Both the position numbers and the translations under genes were made by a program. The notes beneath the pieces are model-generated. The model did no database searches. It was not told where the DNA came from and saw only the letters and a program-made list of their open reading frames with translations. From positions 1-18,739 of the forward strand of contig JAYWHK010000291.1 in assembly GCA_043777755.1 (NCBI GenBank): a stretch of DNA of 18,739 nt, given 5' to 3'. The stretch is from CANHEE01 sp043777755. GTDB lineage: Bacteria > Bacteroidota > Bacteroidia > Chitinophagales > Saprospiraceae. Shown in pieces: positions 1-6,258 of the stretch (within the stretch, counting starts at the first letter, position 1; the number at the start of each line of letters is the position of its first letter).

Positions 1-22
1 GCGTTGGCGTTAACGCCAACGC
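1..22. repeat. Perfect 22-bp palindrome at window edge
   Basis: The first 22 bases read the same on both strands (GCGTTGGCGTT and its reverse complement, centred on TTAA). A direct repeat of CCAACGCT follows at 16-23 and 34-41, and a GCGTT/AACGC pair recurs at 37-53. It lies downstream of the minus-strand acetyltransferase, so it could act as a transcription-ending hairpin or be part of a GC-richer intergenic repeat. The element may continue to the left of the window. The palindrome is seen directly; its role is inference. Confidence 0.6.
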
Positions 23-95
23 TACGGAAAATACCAACGCTCGTTTTGGCGTTTCAAAATATAGAAATATTGTTTTTTTTGCAGTATGTAAAAAC

Positions 96-539
96 TTAAA
101 TATCCAAATGATACCAATTAAAATCAGTTCCCAACTCAAAGCCCATTGTAGGATAAAGTTGGTTGCCGATGTCATTGGTTTTGGCAGTTTCGAGCATGAT
201 TTCGCAAGCACCTGTTTCTTGTGCCAATTGCTTTGCACGTTCAATCAAGGTTTTTGAAAAACCTTGTCCACGAAATTCCTCTTTTACAAAAAGGTCGTTC
301 AGTAACCAAAGTCGTTTCATTCGAGTAGAAGAAAACAAAGGATACAATTGGGTAAAACCAACAGCTTCGCCCGAATCCGAATAAGCCATAAAAATTACGG
401 ATTCATTTTTTTCTATTCTTTCTTGTAAAAAAATCTTTGCGCCCACCGCATCAGGATTTTTTTTATAAAATGCTCTATATGCTTCAAAAAGCAATACCAA
501 TTCATCTAAATTTTCAAGATTCGCAGTTCTAATATCCAT
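96..539 (-). CDS. GNAT family N-acetyltransferase
   Basis: This 147-residue protein has the full length of a single GNAT domain. GNAT enzymes move an acetyl group from acetyl-CoA to an amine. The acetyl-CoA-binding loop is visible as R-G-Q-G-F-S at about residues 89-94, directly after the beta strand LWLLNDLFV, and is followed by the helix SKTLIERAKQLA. The C-terminal part (NQLYPTMGFE) matches the usual GNAT 'Y...GF' ending. The substrate cannot be read; the protein resembles cytosolic GNATs that act on small molecules or protein N-termini. It starts at the ATG at 539, about 30 bases downstream of a minus-strand TATTTTTG box at 584-577. It is divergent from the membrane acyltransferase-like gene and probably stands alone. 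Confidence 0.88.
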   Translation of the reverse strand: MDIRTANLENLDELVLLFEAYRAFYKKNPDAVGAKIFLQERIEKNESVIFMAYSDSGEAVGFTQLYPLFSSTRMKRLWLLNDLFVKEEFRGQGFSKTLIERAKQLAQETGACEIMLETAKTNDIGNQLYPTMGFELGTDFNWYHLDI

Positions 540-576
540 TTTTAAATATTTTAGTTTGTTTTTTATAAAATTTTAG

Positions 577-594
577 CAAAAATAATTATTTTTG
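577..594. promoter_or_regulatory. Palindromic divergent promoter: two back-to-back -7 boxes
   Basis: The 18 bases CAAAAATAATTATTTTTG are a perfect palindrome. Each half is the Bacteroidota -7 box TAnnTTTG: TATTTTTG on the plus strand at 587-594, and the same on the minus strand at 584-577. The plus box would start transcription near 601, about 15 bases before ATG 616. The minus box would start it near 571, about 30 bases before ATG 539. I see no well-spaced -33 TTG on either side: the plus candidate at 556-558 is too far away, and the minus candidate at 601-603 is slightly too close. The boxes are seen directly; that both are active is inference. Confidence 0.6.
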
Positions 595-615
595 TCAAAA
601 CAAAATAACAAAACT

Positions 616-1821
616 ATGCTAAATCGTTTATTATCTTTAGACATTTTCCGAGGACTAACCATTGCCTTGATGATTATTGTGAACACGCCAGGCAGCTGGA
701 ATTATGTTTTCCGACCACTCGACCATGCCAAATGGCACGGTTGCACACCGACCGATTGGGTTTTTCCTTCGTTTTTATTTGCGATAGGACTCTCTATGCG
801 TTTTTCTTTCAAACCCTTCAATTATGAACTCAACGCTGTTGTTTTGGGCAAAATACTCAAAAGAGCGATTACAATTTACTTATTGTACATTGTTTTCATG
901 CAATTTTTACCGTTTTATTACTACGATGAAACGGGTGTTTTTCATTGGGGCAGAAAAAATCCTGTTCGTTATTTAGGCGTTTTGCCTCGTTTGGCGATTT
1001 GCTACGCTTTGGCTTCCATCATTTGTCTGAGTGTCAAACGAGCTTGGTTGCCTTACATCTTGGGCGGTATTTTATTGGGTTATTGGGCGATTCTGTATTT
1101 TTATGGAGATGCTGGAAATCCTTACGGCATGATTCCTTCGGCGGAGCAATTCATAGGAATGAGCGATGCTGACGTAACGGCTTGGTGGAAAACTCAAATG
1201 CAAAGTAATGCTGGTTTCAAGTTAGATTTGGCTGTTTTAGGCGAAAATCATATTTACAAAGGAGAAGGTTATCCCTTTGAACCAGAAGGAATTTTGAGTA
1301 CTTTGCCTTCGATTGCGACAGTAATAGCTGGTTATATGGTCGCAACGTATATTCAAGACGAGCCAAATAGAGAAAAAGTCATTAAAAATCTTATTTTAGC
1401 TGGTGCTGTTTGTATTGGCGTAAGTTTGCTTTGGGATTTTGTTTTTCCCATTAATAAAAAATTATGGACAAGCTCTTATGTTGTTCACATGGCAGGTATT
1501 GATATGTTGGTGTTGGGAATTTTGACCTATATTTTGGATTACAAAGGCATTACAAAATGGTCGTTTTTCTTTGAAGTTTTTGGCGCAAATGCCATTGCCG
1601 CTTATTTGATTTCGGAAGTACCGATTGTATTGGGTTTGCGTTACAAAATTGCTGAACCTGATGGGAAATTGGTCAGTACTTACGGTTGGGTCTATAAACA
1701 TTGGTTTGCTTCTTGGGCTGGCAATATGAACGGTTCATTCCTTTTTGCCTTGTGGTTCATGTTGATGTGTTGGTTAGTGCTGTATTTTATGTATAAAAGA
1801 AAAATCTTTTTGAAGGTGTAA
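616..1821 (+). CDS. Heparan-alpha-glucosaminide N-acetyltransferase-like membrane protein (DUF5009/NagX type)
   Basis: This 401-residue protein has many transmembrane helices and the features of the bacterial HGSNAT/NagX-like acyltransferase family. It opens with L-D-I-F-R-G (residues 8-13). The conserved block D-H-A-K-W-H-G..D-W-V-F-P-S-F-L-F follows at about 36-55 and includes the His region thought to carry the acyl group in HGSNAT. Later comes E-P-E-G-I-L-S-T-L-P-S-I-A-T, typical of the family. Such proteins are thought to acylate sugars across the inner membrane; the substrate here is unknown. A longer frame from TTG 592 exists, but that TTG is the last three bases of the -7 box, so ATG 616 is preferred. 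The next gene, pruA, has its own promoter. Confidence 0.88.
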   Translation: MLNRLLSLDIFRGLTIALMIIVNTPGSWNYVFRPLDHAKWHGCTPTDWVFPSFLFAIGLSMRFSFKPFNYELNAVVLGKILKRAITIYLLYIVFMQFLPFYYYDETGVFHWGRKNPVRYLGVLPRLAICYALASIICLSVKRAWLPYILGGILLGYWAILYFYGDAGNPYGMIPSAEQFIGMSDADVTAWWKTQMQSNAGFKLDLAVLGENHIYKGEGYPFEPEGILSTLPSIATVIAGYMVATYIQDEPNREKVIKNLILAGAVCIGVSLLWDFVFPINKKLWTSSYVVHMAGIDMLVLGILTYILDYKGITKWSFFFEVFGANAIAAYLISEVPIVLGLRYKIAEPDGKLVSTYGWVYKHWFASWAGNMNGSFLFALWFMLMCWLVLYFMYKRKIFLKV

Positions 1822-1839
1822 AATTTCAAATCTAACAAG

Positions 1840-1847
1840 TACCTTTG
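1840..1847 (+). promoter_or_regulatory. -7 box for pruA
   Basis: TACCTTTG matches the Bacteroidota -7 consensus TAnnTTTG exactly. It lies 19 bases after the stop codon of the upstream membrane gene. Transcription would start near 1854 and give pruA an unusually long leader of about 120 bases, containing the repeats at 1862-1966. No clear -33 TTG is seen at the expected distance, so the call rests on the -7 box alone. Confidence 0.5.
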
Positions 1848-1861
1848 CAGCGATTAATTTA

Positions 1862-1966
1862 ATTGTTACATTGTTGGATTGTTAAATTGTTCATACGTAG
1901 TTTGCAATCGTAGTAGGAACAATTTAACAATATAACAATACAACCAAATAATATACAACCAAATAA
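1862..1966 (+). repeat. 8-bp iterated repeats forming a large inverted repeat, plus a 14-bp direct repeat, in the pruA leader
   Basis: On the left, ATTGTT recurs with strict 8-base spacing at 1862, 1870, 1878 and 1886. On the right its complement AACAAT recurs with the same spacing from 1918. The arms 1870-1892 and 1917-1939 are complementary at 21 of 23 positions, with the inner 15 bp (1878-1892/1917-1931) perfect and a 24-base loop. The sequence ATACAACCAAATAA then occurs twice, at 1938-1951 and 1953-1966, ending 7 bases before the pruA start codon. A stem-loop in the leader or a binding site for a dimeric regulator are both possible. There is no T-run, so it is not a typical terminator. 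Confidence 0.75.
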
Positions 1967-1973
1967 AATTTAG

Positions 1974-3605
1974 ATGTCCAACGCCATTTTTAAAGTACCC
2001 GTTCCATACAATGAAGCGGTCAAAAGCTACGCTATTGGTTCGCCAGAAAGAGCATCGTTAAAAGCCGAAGTTGCTCGCCAAAAATCAGAAACAGTTGATA
2101 TTCCGATGTTTATTGGAGACAAACTTGTTTTTACAGAAGACAAAGTGAGTATTCATCCGCCACATGAGTTGGCGCATACGCTTGGCACGTTCAATCGTGG
2201 TACAGCCGAACACGTCAAAGATGCAATCAATGCGGCTTTGGCTGCCAAAAACGATTGGGAAAACCTTGATTGGCAAGAGCGTGCAGCTATTTTCTTGCGT
2301 GCCGCAGACCTTTTAGCAGGACCTTATCGTGCAAAAATGAATGCAGCAACGATGTTGTGTCAATCCAAAAACGCTTTTCAAGCAGAAATTGATGCTGTTT
2401 GTGAGTTGTGTGATTTTTTCCGTTTCAATGTACAATACATGACGGACATTTATGCGCAGCAACCGCAAAGCCCAGCCATGACATGGAATCGTTTGGAATA
2501 TCGCCCATTGGAAGGTTTTGTTTTTGCACTTACGCCATTTAATTTTACGTCGATTGCAGCCAATTTGTGTTGCGCACCAGCAATGTTAGGAAACGTGATT
2601 GTTTGGAAACCAGCAGACTCTCAGATTTTTTCGGCAGCGATTATCATGGAAGTTTTGGAAGCGGCAGGTTTGCCAAAAGGCGTTATCAACCTTGTTTTTT
2701 GCGATGGCCCAGAAGCTGGCGAAGTGATTTTCAAGCATCCAGATTTTGCAGGGTTACACTTTACAGGAAGCACAAAAGTTTTCCAAAATCTTTGGACGAC
2801 TATTGGAAACAATATTGGCAATTACAAATCTTATCCTCGTGTTGTTGGTGAAACGGGCGGAAAAGATTTCGTCGTGGCGCACAATTCAGCGATTCCGAAA
2901 GCCGTAGCAGTTGGACTTTCTCGTGGTTCATTTGAATTTCAAGGACAAAAATGTTCGGCGGCGAGTCGTGCATACATTCCAAAATCAATTTGGGCAGAAG
3001 TCAAAAGAGAATTGTTGGCAGATTTGAAAGATTTTAAAATGGGAACAGTCGAGCGTTTCGATAATTTTGTTAATGCGGTTATTGACGAGCGAGCATTTGA
3101 TAAAATCGCTTCTTTTATTGATTTTGCAAAAAAAGCAGACGATGCAGAAGTCGTCGCTGGTGGAAAATACGACAAGTCAAAAGGTTATTTCATCGAACCA
3201 ACGGTGATTGTAACAAGCAATCCACATTTTAAAACGATTGAAGAGGAGATTTTTGGACCAGTTTTGACCATTTACGTTTATGCTGACTCAAAATGGGAGG
3301 AAACTCTCGAACTCGTGGACAAAACTTCACCTTATGCTTTGACAGGTGCGATTTTCTCACAAGACCGTTACGCTTTGAATTTTGCACAACAAAAATTGCG
3401 CAATGCCGCTGGTAATTTTTACATCAATGACAAACCTACGGGCGCAGTCGTCGGACAGCAGCCTTTCGGTGGCGCACGTGCCTCGGGAACAAACGACAAA
3501 GCTGGCTCAATCTTGAATATGTACCGTTGGCTTTCGCCTCGTACCATCAAAGAAAATTTTGTTCCGCCAGTAGATTATAAATATCCGTTTTTGGCAGAAG
3601 AATAA
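1974..3605 (+). CDS. pruA: L-glutamate gamma-semialdehyde dehydrogenase (1-pyrroline-5-carboxylate dehydrogenase)
   Basis: This 543-residue aldehyde dehydrogenase oxidises glutamate gamma-semialdehyde (P5C) to glutamate with NAD+, the second step of proline catabolism, in the cytosol. Visible ALDH marks are T-P-F-N-F at 187-191, F-T-G-S-T at 263-267 in the cofactor region, the general-base Glu293 in V-G-E-T-G-G, the nucleophile Cys327 in G-Q-K-C-S-A-A, and E-E-I-F-G-P-V-L near residue 425. Length and N-terminus (NAIFKVPVPYNE..) fit the ALDH4A1-like single-domain P5C dehydrogenases common in Bacteroidota rather than the PutA fusion. The ATG at 1974 gives the expected N-terminus. No proline dehydrogenase gene lies next to it in this window. 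Confidence 0.95.
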   Translation: MSNAIFKVPVPYNEAVKSYAIGSPERASLKAEVARQKSETVDIPMFIGDKLVFTEDKVSIHPPHELAHTLGTFNRGTAEHVKDAINAALAAKNDWENLDWQERAAIFLRAADLLAGPYRAKMNAATMLCQSKNAFQAEIDAVCELCDFFRFNVQYMTDIYAQQPQSPAMTWNRLEYRPLEGFVFALTPFNFTSIAANLCCAPAMLGNVIVWKPADSQIFSAAIIMEVLEAAGLPKGVINLVFCDGPEAGEVIFKHPDFAGLHFTGSTKVFQNLWTTIGNNIGNYKSYPRVVGETGGKDFVVAHNSAIPKAVAVGLSRGSFEFQGQKCSAASRAYIPKSIWAEVKRELLADLKDFKMGTVERFDNFVNAVIDERAFDKIASFIDFAKKADDAEVVAGGKYDKSKGYFIEPTVIVTSNPHFKTIEEEIFGPVLTIYVYADSKWEETLELVDKTSPYALTGAIFSQDRYALNFAQQKLRNAAGNFYINDKPTGAVVGQQPFGGARASGTNDKAGSILNMYRWLSPRTIKENFVPPVDYKYPFLAEE

Positions 3606-3645
3606 TTTTTTATTATAATAATTTTAGAATATGGAATAAAAAATA

Positions 3646-3653
3646 TATTTTTG
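3646..3653 (+). promoter_or_regulatory. -7 box for the small two-gene operon
   Basis: TATTTTTG fits TAnnTTTG and lies 16 bases before the ATG at 3670, so the leader would be very short. No clear -33 TTG is seen at 19-21 bases upstream. The box supports the small ORF at 3670 as the first gene of the transcript. Confidence 0.45.
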
Positions 3654-3669
3654 CATAAATATTATTTTA

Positions 3670-3834
3670 ATGAATCAAGAAGAAAAACAAAAACGTTATA
3701 ATTTACTAATTCAGCAACTTACTATTATTTCTTTGTATTGGAGTGAAGAAAATCCGAAAAAAAGGGAGTTTTATATCAACATGATTCTTGATGAAATAAT
3801 AGAACTGCGTAAAAAATTAAAAAATGGTAAATAA
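3670..3834 (+). CDS. Small hypothetical protein (54 aa)
   Basis: An open frame of 54 codons starts at ATG 3670 and stops with TAA at 3832-3834. The product begins MNQEEKQKRYNLL and ends ..IIELRKKLKNGK. It is highly charged with heptad-like hydrophobics and is probably mostly helical and cytosolic. I do not recognise a family. Three things support it as real: a -7 box just upstream, an 11-base overlap with the start of the next ORF (typical of translationally coupled genes), and the following hairpin terminator. An alternative is that it is a leader peptide for the second gene. Confidence 0.5.
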   Translation: MNQEEKQKRYNLLIQQLTIISLYWSEENPKKREFYINMILDEIIELRKKLKNGK

Positions 3835-4075
3835 AAAAATAGAAAAATTGCTTTTAGAATTTAATGAAATCACAACTCGTCAAGAACGCATCGTTTTTGA
3901 ACAACAATTATCTTTCTTGCTCTTAGAGTTAAATGCAACAGAAAAAGATTATCTTTTTGAAAAAATGCTTTCTGCCACAGCGGAAAATTTTAAAGCGATT
4001 GGTGCTCAATTAGATGAAAATCAGTTGAATCACATCGAAAATGCAATTAGTTTGAGAGCGTTGAGCTTAAATTAG
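3824..4075 (+). CDS. Hypothetical protein (83 aa), helical
   Basis: This 83-residue, Glu- and Leu-rich protein begins MVNKKIEKLLLEFNEITTRQ. It has no signal peptide, membrane helix or Cys. The pattern suggests three or four amphipathic helices, and the end (ENAISLRALSLN) is also helical. Its ATG lies inside the last codons of the 54-residue ORF (11-base overlap), so the two are probably translated together and may interact. Small size and overlap recall toxin-antitoxin pairs, but neither protein resembles a toxin or antitoxin I know, and I make no functional call. A hairpin with a T-run follows 36 bases after the stop. Confidence 0.65.
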   Translation: MVNKKIEKLLLEFNEITTRQERIVFEQQLSFLLLELNATEKDYLFEKMLSATAENFKAIGAQLDENQLNHIENAISLRALSLN

Positions 4076-4111
4076 TATTTTTACTTTGTCCAAATTATAC
4101 AATGATATAGA

Positions 4112-4137
4112 TTGGTTCGTAGAGCCAAAATTTTTTT
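4112..4137 (+). terminator. Rho-independent terminator of the small operon
   Basis: TTGGTTC (4112-4118) pairs with GAGCCAA (4122-4128), including one G-U pair and a 3-base loop, and is followed by a run of seven T at 4131-4137. It sits 36 bases after the stop codon of the 83-aa gene. Confidence 0.65.
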
Positions 4138-4146
4138 ACAAAAAAT

Positions 4147-4191
4147 AAAAACGCTTTAAAGTATTGACAATCAATATTTTAAAGCGTTTTT
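4147..4191. terminator. Long hairpin terminator
   Basis: AAAAACGCTTTAAA (4147-4160) is perfectly complementary to TTTAAAGCGTTTTT (4178-4191), with an inner TATTGA/TCAATA pair and a tiny loop. A run of eight T ends the plus-strand copy. It follows the first terminator and insulates the small operon from the glycosyltransferase gene. The A-run on the left side would also allow minus-strand termination. Confidence 0.85.
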
Positions 4192-4276
4192 TTTGTTATT
4201 TTTTAAAAAATATAAAAAATATTCAAAAAAAACATAATTTTAAATATTTTTAACATCTAATTAATAGAAAATCAAT

Positions 4277-4284
4277 TACATTTG
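4277..4284 (+). promoter_or_regulatory. -7 box for glycosyltransferase-sigma factor operon
   Basis: TACATTTG fits TAnnTTTG. The predicted transcript start near 4291 gives a leader of about 27 bases before the TTG start at 4318. No clear -33 TTG is seen at the right distance. Confidence 0.5.
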
Positions 4285-4317
4285 CGGCGTGAATGTATCA
4301 AAATCAATGTTTGACGA

Positions 4318-5451
4318 TTGGAATTTTACGGTCTATTATTATTTTTCTTTCAAGCGACTTTTATTGTCGCAACTTTTGTCCAAGTTGCTTTTTGGATAAT
4401 AGTCTATGCGAGGTTTGTTTTTTTTCAAGATAAAAAAAATGAACCATTAGATGCAAAAACTGCCTTACCTTCGGTATCGGTCATTATTTGTGCTAAAAAT
4501 GAAGAAAAAAATTTATTGGCTAATTTAGACCTTTTTCTCACTCAATCTTACCACTCCTTTGAGGTATTGGTCGTTGATGACTATTCACAAGACAATACGC
4601 AAAAAGTTTTATTAGAATATCAGAAAAAATATTCGTACCTTCGTATTATAAATAATACTAATATAAAAAAATCAAATGGGAAGAAGGCTGCGCTGACACT
4701 TGGTATTCAAAATGCGAAGAACGAAATCTTGATTTTGTCCGATGCAGATTGTCGTCCAGCGAGTGAGAATTGGATAAAAACAAGCGTAGAAGCCTTGTGC
4801 GAAAAAGCTGTTTTATTGTCTTATGGGCCATATTTTCAAGAAAAAGGCTTGTTAAATGCTTTTATTCGGTATGAAACGGCGATGACTGCGCTCCAATATT
4901 TTTCGTTTGCACTGATGGGATTGCCTTACATGGGCGTTGGTCGAAATCTTTGTTACCGAAAATCAATTTTTGAAAAAAATGGTGGTTTTAAATCGCACGA
5001 AACAGTAAATTCTGGCGACGACGACCTTTTTATAAATGAAGTGGCAAATGGCTCAAATACAGCGATTTGCGTGGATTACGAAAACTTTAACTACTCAGAA
5101 CCGAAACACACTTGGTCAAGTTTCGTCCGACAAAAGACACGACACTTGACGACTGGGAAACACTACCGCTGGTATCACCAATTATTACTCATTGCATGGG
5201 CTGGTAGCCATGCTTGGCACTATTTTAGTGGATTAGTGATACTACTGATTTTCGGAAACGCAACGTTGTTCTTTTGGGGCTTCGGGCTGCGTTTCTTAGT
5301 GATGATTTTTTTGATTTATTTGACTTTAAAAAAACTGCGAGAACTGTCTTTGATGATTTATTTACCAATGTTAGACGCACTTTTGGCTATTTATTATGCT
5401 GTGGCTGCGCCTATTTCATTGTTCATCGCAAAAACCAAGCAATGGAAGTAA
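4318..5451 (+). CDS. Membrane-bound family 2 glycosyltransferase
   Basis: This 377-residue protein has an N-terminal membrane helix (about residues 4-35), a cytosolic GT2 domain (about 51-280) and hydrophobic C-terminal helices (about 285-370). GT2 marks are V-S-V-I-I-C-A-K-N-E-E (53-63), V-V-D-D-Y-S (85-90), the metal-binding D-A-D at 142-144, G-D-D-D at 233-236, and Q-K-T-R-H at 272-276 in the place of the QxxRW motif. It probably uses a nucleotide sugar to build a surface polysaccharide or glycolipid; the sugar is unknown. The frame has no ATG: TGA at 4312-4314 is just upstream and TTG 4318 is the first usable start. Two nearby ATGs (4293, 4307) lie in other frames that close within about 50 codons. 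It overlaps the sigma factor gene by 10 bases. Confidence 0.85.
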   Translation: MEFYGLLLFFFQATFIVATFVQVAFWIIVYARFVFFQDKKNEPLDAKTALPSVSVIICAKNEEKNLLANLDLFLTQSYHSFEVLVVDDYSQDNTQKVLLEYQKKYSYLRIINNTNIKKSNGKKAALTLGIQNAKNEILILSDADCRPASENWIKTSVEALCEKAVLLSYGPYFQEKGLLNAFIRYETAMTALQYFSFALMGLPYMGVGRNLCYRKSIFEKNGGFKSHETVNSGDDDLFINEVANGSNTAICVDYENFNYSEPKHTWSSFVRQKTRHLTTGKHYRWYHQLLLIAWAGSHAWHYFSGLVILLIFGNATLFFWGFGLRFLVMIFLIYLTLKKLRELSLMIYLPMLDALLAIYYAVAAPISLFIAKTKQWK

Positions 5452-6119
5452 TAGTTTTACAAGAAGATGCGCCTCGTTTGTCGTCGCGCGCTACCGAGGA
5501 TTATGAGTTGGTGCTGACTGCTATTGACGGTCATCAAAAATCTTATGACGAATTGTTGGATCGTTATCGTCCAGCTGTTTATTCTACCATTTTGAAAATG
5601 GTCAATAACCGTGAAGATGCGGACGACCTGACGATTGAGGCTTTTGGAAAAGCTTTTCACAAGTTACCGAGCTATGCGCCACGCTATGCTTTTAGTACAT
5701 GGTTGTTCAAAATTGCCATCAATAACTGCATTGACCACATCAGAAAAAAGCGGATTCAAGCGCTTTCTATTGACGATACTTTGGGTTCGGATAGTGACAG
5801 TGATTACAAAACGATTCTTCGTGGCAATATACTTGACCCCGAAGAAAAATTTATCCGTGACCAACGTATTCAGTTGATTCGCAGGACTTTAGAAAAATTA
5901 AGTCCAAAATACCGCACCATGATTGAGCTGCGTTATTTCGAGGAATTGAGCTACGAAGAAATCGCCGTTGAATTGAGTATTCCTTTGGGAACGGTCAAAG
6001 CGCAGCTTTTCCGTGCAAAAGAGTTGATGTTTGAGCATCTGAATTCTCCACAAGCCATGGCTTGCTTGGAAATTACTTCTAAAAGAGAAATTAAAGAGAA
6101 AATTATGGCGGTTGCGTAA
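5442..6119 (+). CDS. RNA polymerase sigma factor, sigma-70 family (ECF type)
   Basis: This 225-residue ECF-like sigma factor recruits RNA polymerase to alternative promoters. Region 2 is about residues 38-105: L-L-D-R-Y-R-P-A-V-Y, then D-A-D-D-L-T-I-E-A-F in place of the usual 'EDLVQETF' core-binding helix, then F-S-T-W-L-F-K-I-A-I-N-N-C-I-D-H-I-R-K. Region 4 is about 150-200: L-S-P-K-Y-R-T-M-I-E-L-R-Y-F-E-E-L-S-Y-E-E-I-A, followed by the recognition helix P-L-G-T-V-K-A-Q-L-F-R-A-K. The ATG at 5442 lies within the last codons of the glycosyltransferase gene, so the two genes are probably translationally coupled; a longer frame upstream of it is not a credible protein. No anti-sigma factor gene is adjacent: the next feature is a terminator. 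Confidence 0.92.
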   Translation: MEVIVLQEDAPRLSSRATEDYELVLTAIDGHQKSYDELLDRYRPAVYSTILKMVNNREDADDLTIEAFGKAFHKLPSYAPRYAFSTWLFKIAINNCIDHIRKKRIQALSIDDTLGSDSDSDYKTILRGNILDPEEKFIRDQRIQLIRRTLEKLSPKYRTMIELRYFEELSYEEIAVELSIPLGTVKAQLFRAKELMFEHLNSPQAMACLEITSKREIKEKIMAVA

Positions 6120-6126
6120 TATAATA

Positions 6127-6174
6127 GTCGTAAGTCAATAAGTAGCTGATTTACAGTATTTTAAAATGTCAATT
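6127..6174 (-). repeat. Dispersed intergenic repeat, short copy
   Basis: The 48 bases after the sigma factor gene match, in inverted orientation, the region just before ligA (11075-11156). The first 19 bases agree at 17 positions with the complement of 11138-11156. After a stretch missing here, TGATTTAC and then AGTATTTTAAAA-TGTC agree again. The ligA copy is longer by about 20 and 10 bases at two internal points. The two look like diverged copies of one noncoding element. Confidence 0.6.
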
Positions 6175-6197
6175 TTTTTAGTTGATGTACTTATATA

Positions 6198-6239
6198 AAA
6201 AAGCTCCAATTTTTGTGTTTGCAAAAATTGGAGCTTTTT
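6198..6239. terminator. Bidirectional terminator
   Basis: An 18-bp perfect stem (6198-6215 with 6222-6239; GCTCCAATTTTTG and its complement, flanked by A5/T5) encloses a 6-base loop. It has a T-run in both directions and lies between two convergent units: the sigma factor gene and the split lipoprotein gene on the minus strand. Confidence 0.93.
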
Positions 6240-6258
6240 ATTTATGTTGAAAAACAAA

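Noticed and set aside
592..615. Upstream TTG start for the membrane acyltransferase-like gene
   Set aside because: The TTG is part of the -7 box TATTTTTG, so it would not be transcribed; ATG 616 gives the family's usual N-terminus.
4293..4430. ATG 4293 as the start of the glycosyltransferase
   Set aside because: It is in another frame and closes after about 45 codons with a Cys-rich, non-membrane product; a frameshift joining the two is possible but not needed.
5274..5441. N-terminal extension of the sigma factor frame
   Set aside because: These 56 codons overlap the glycosyltransferase membrane region in another frame and do not resemble a sigma factor N-terminus; ATG 5442 fits.
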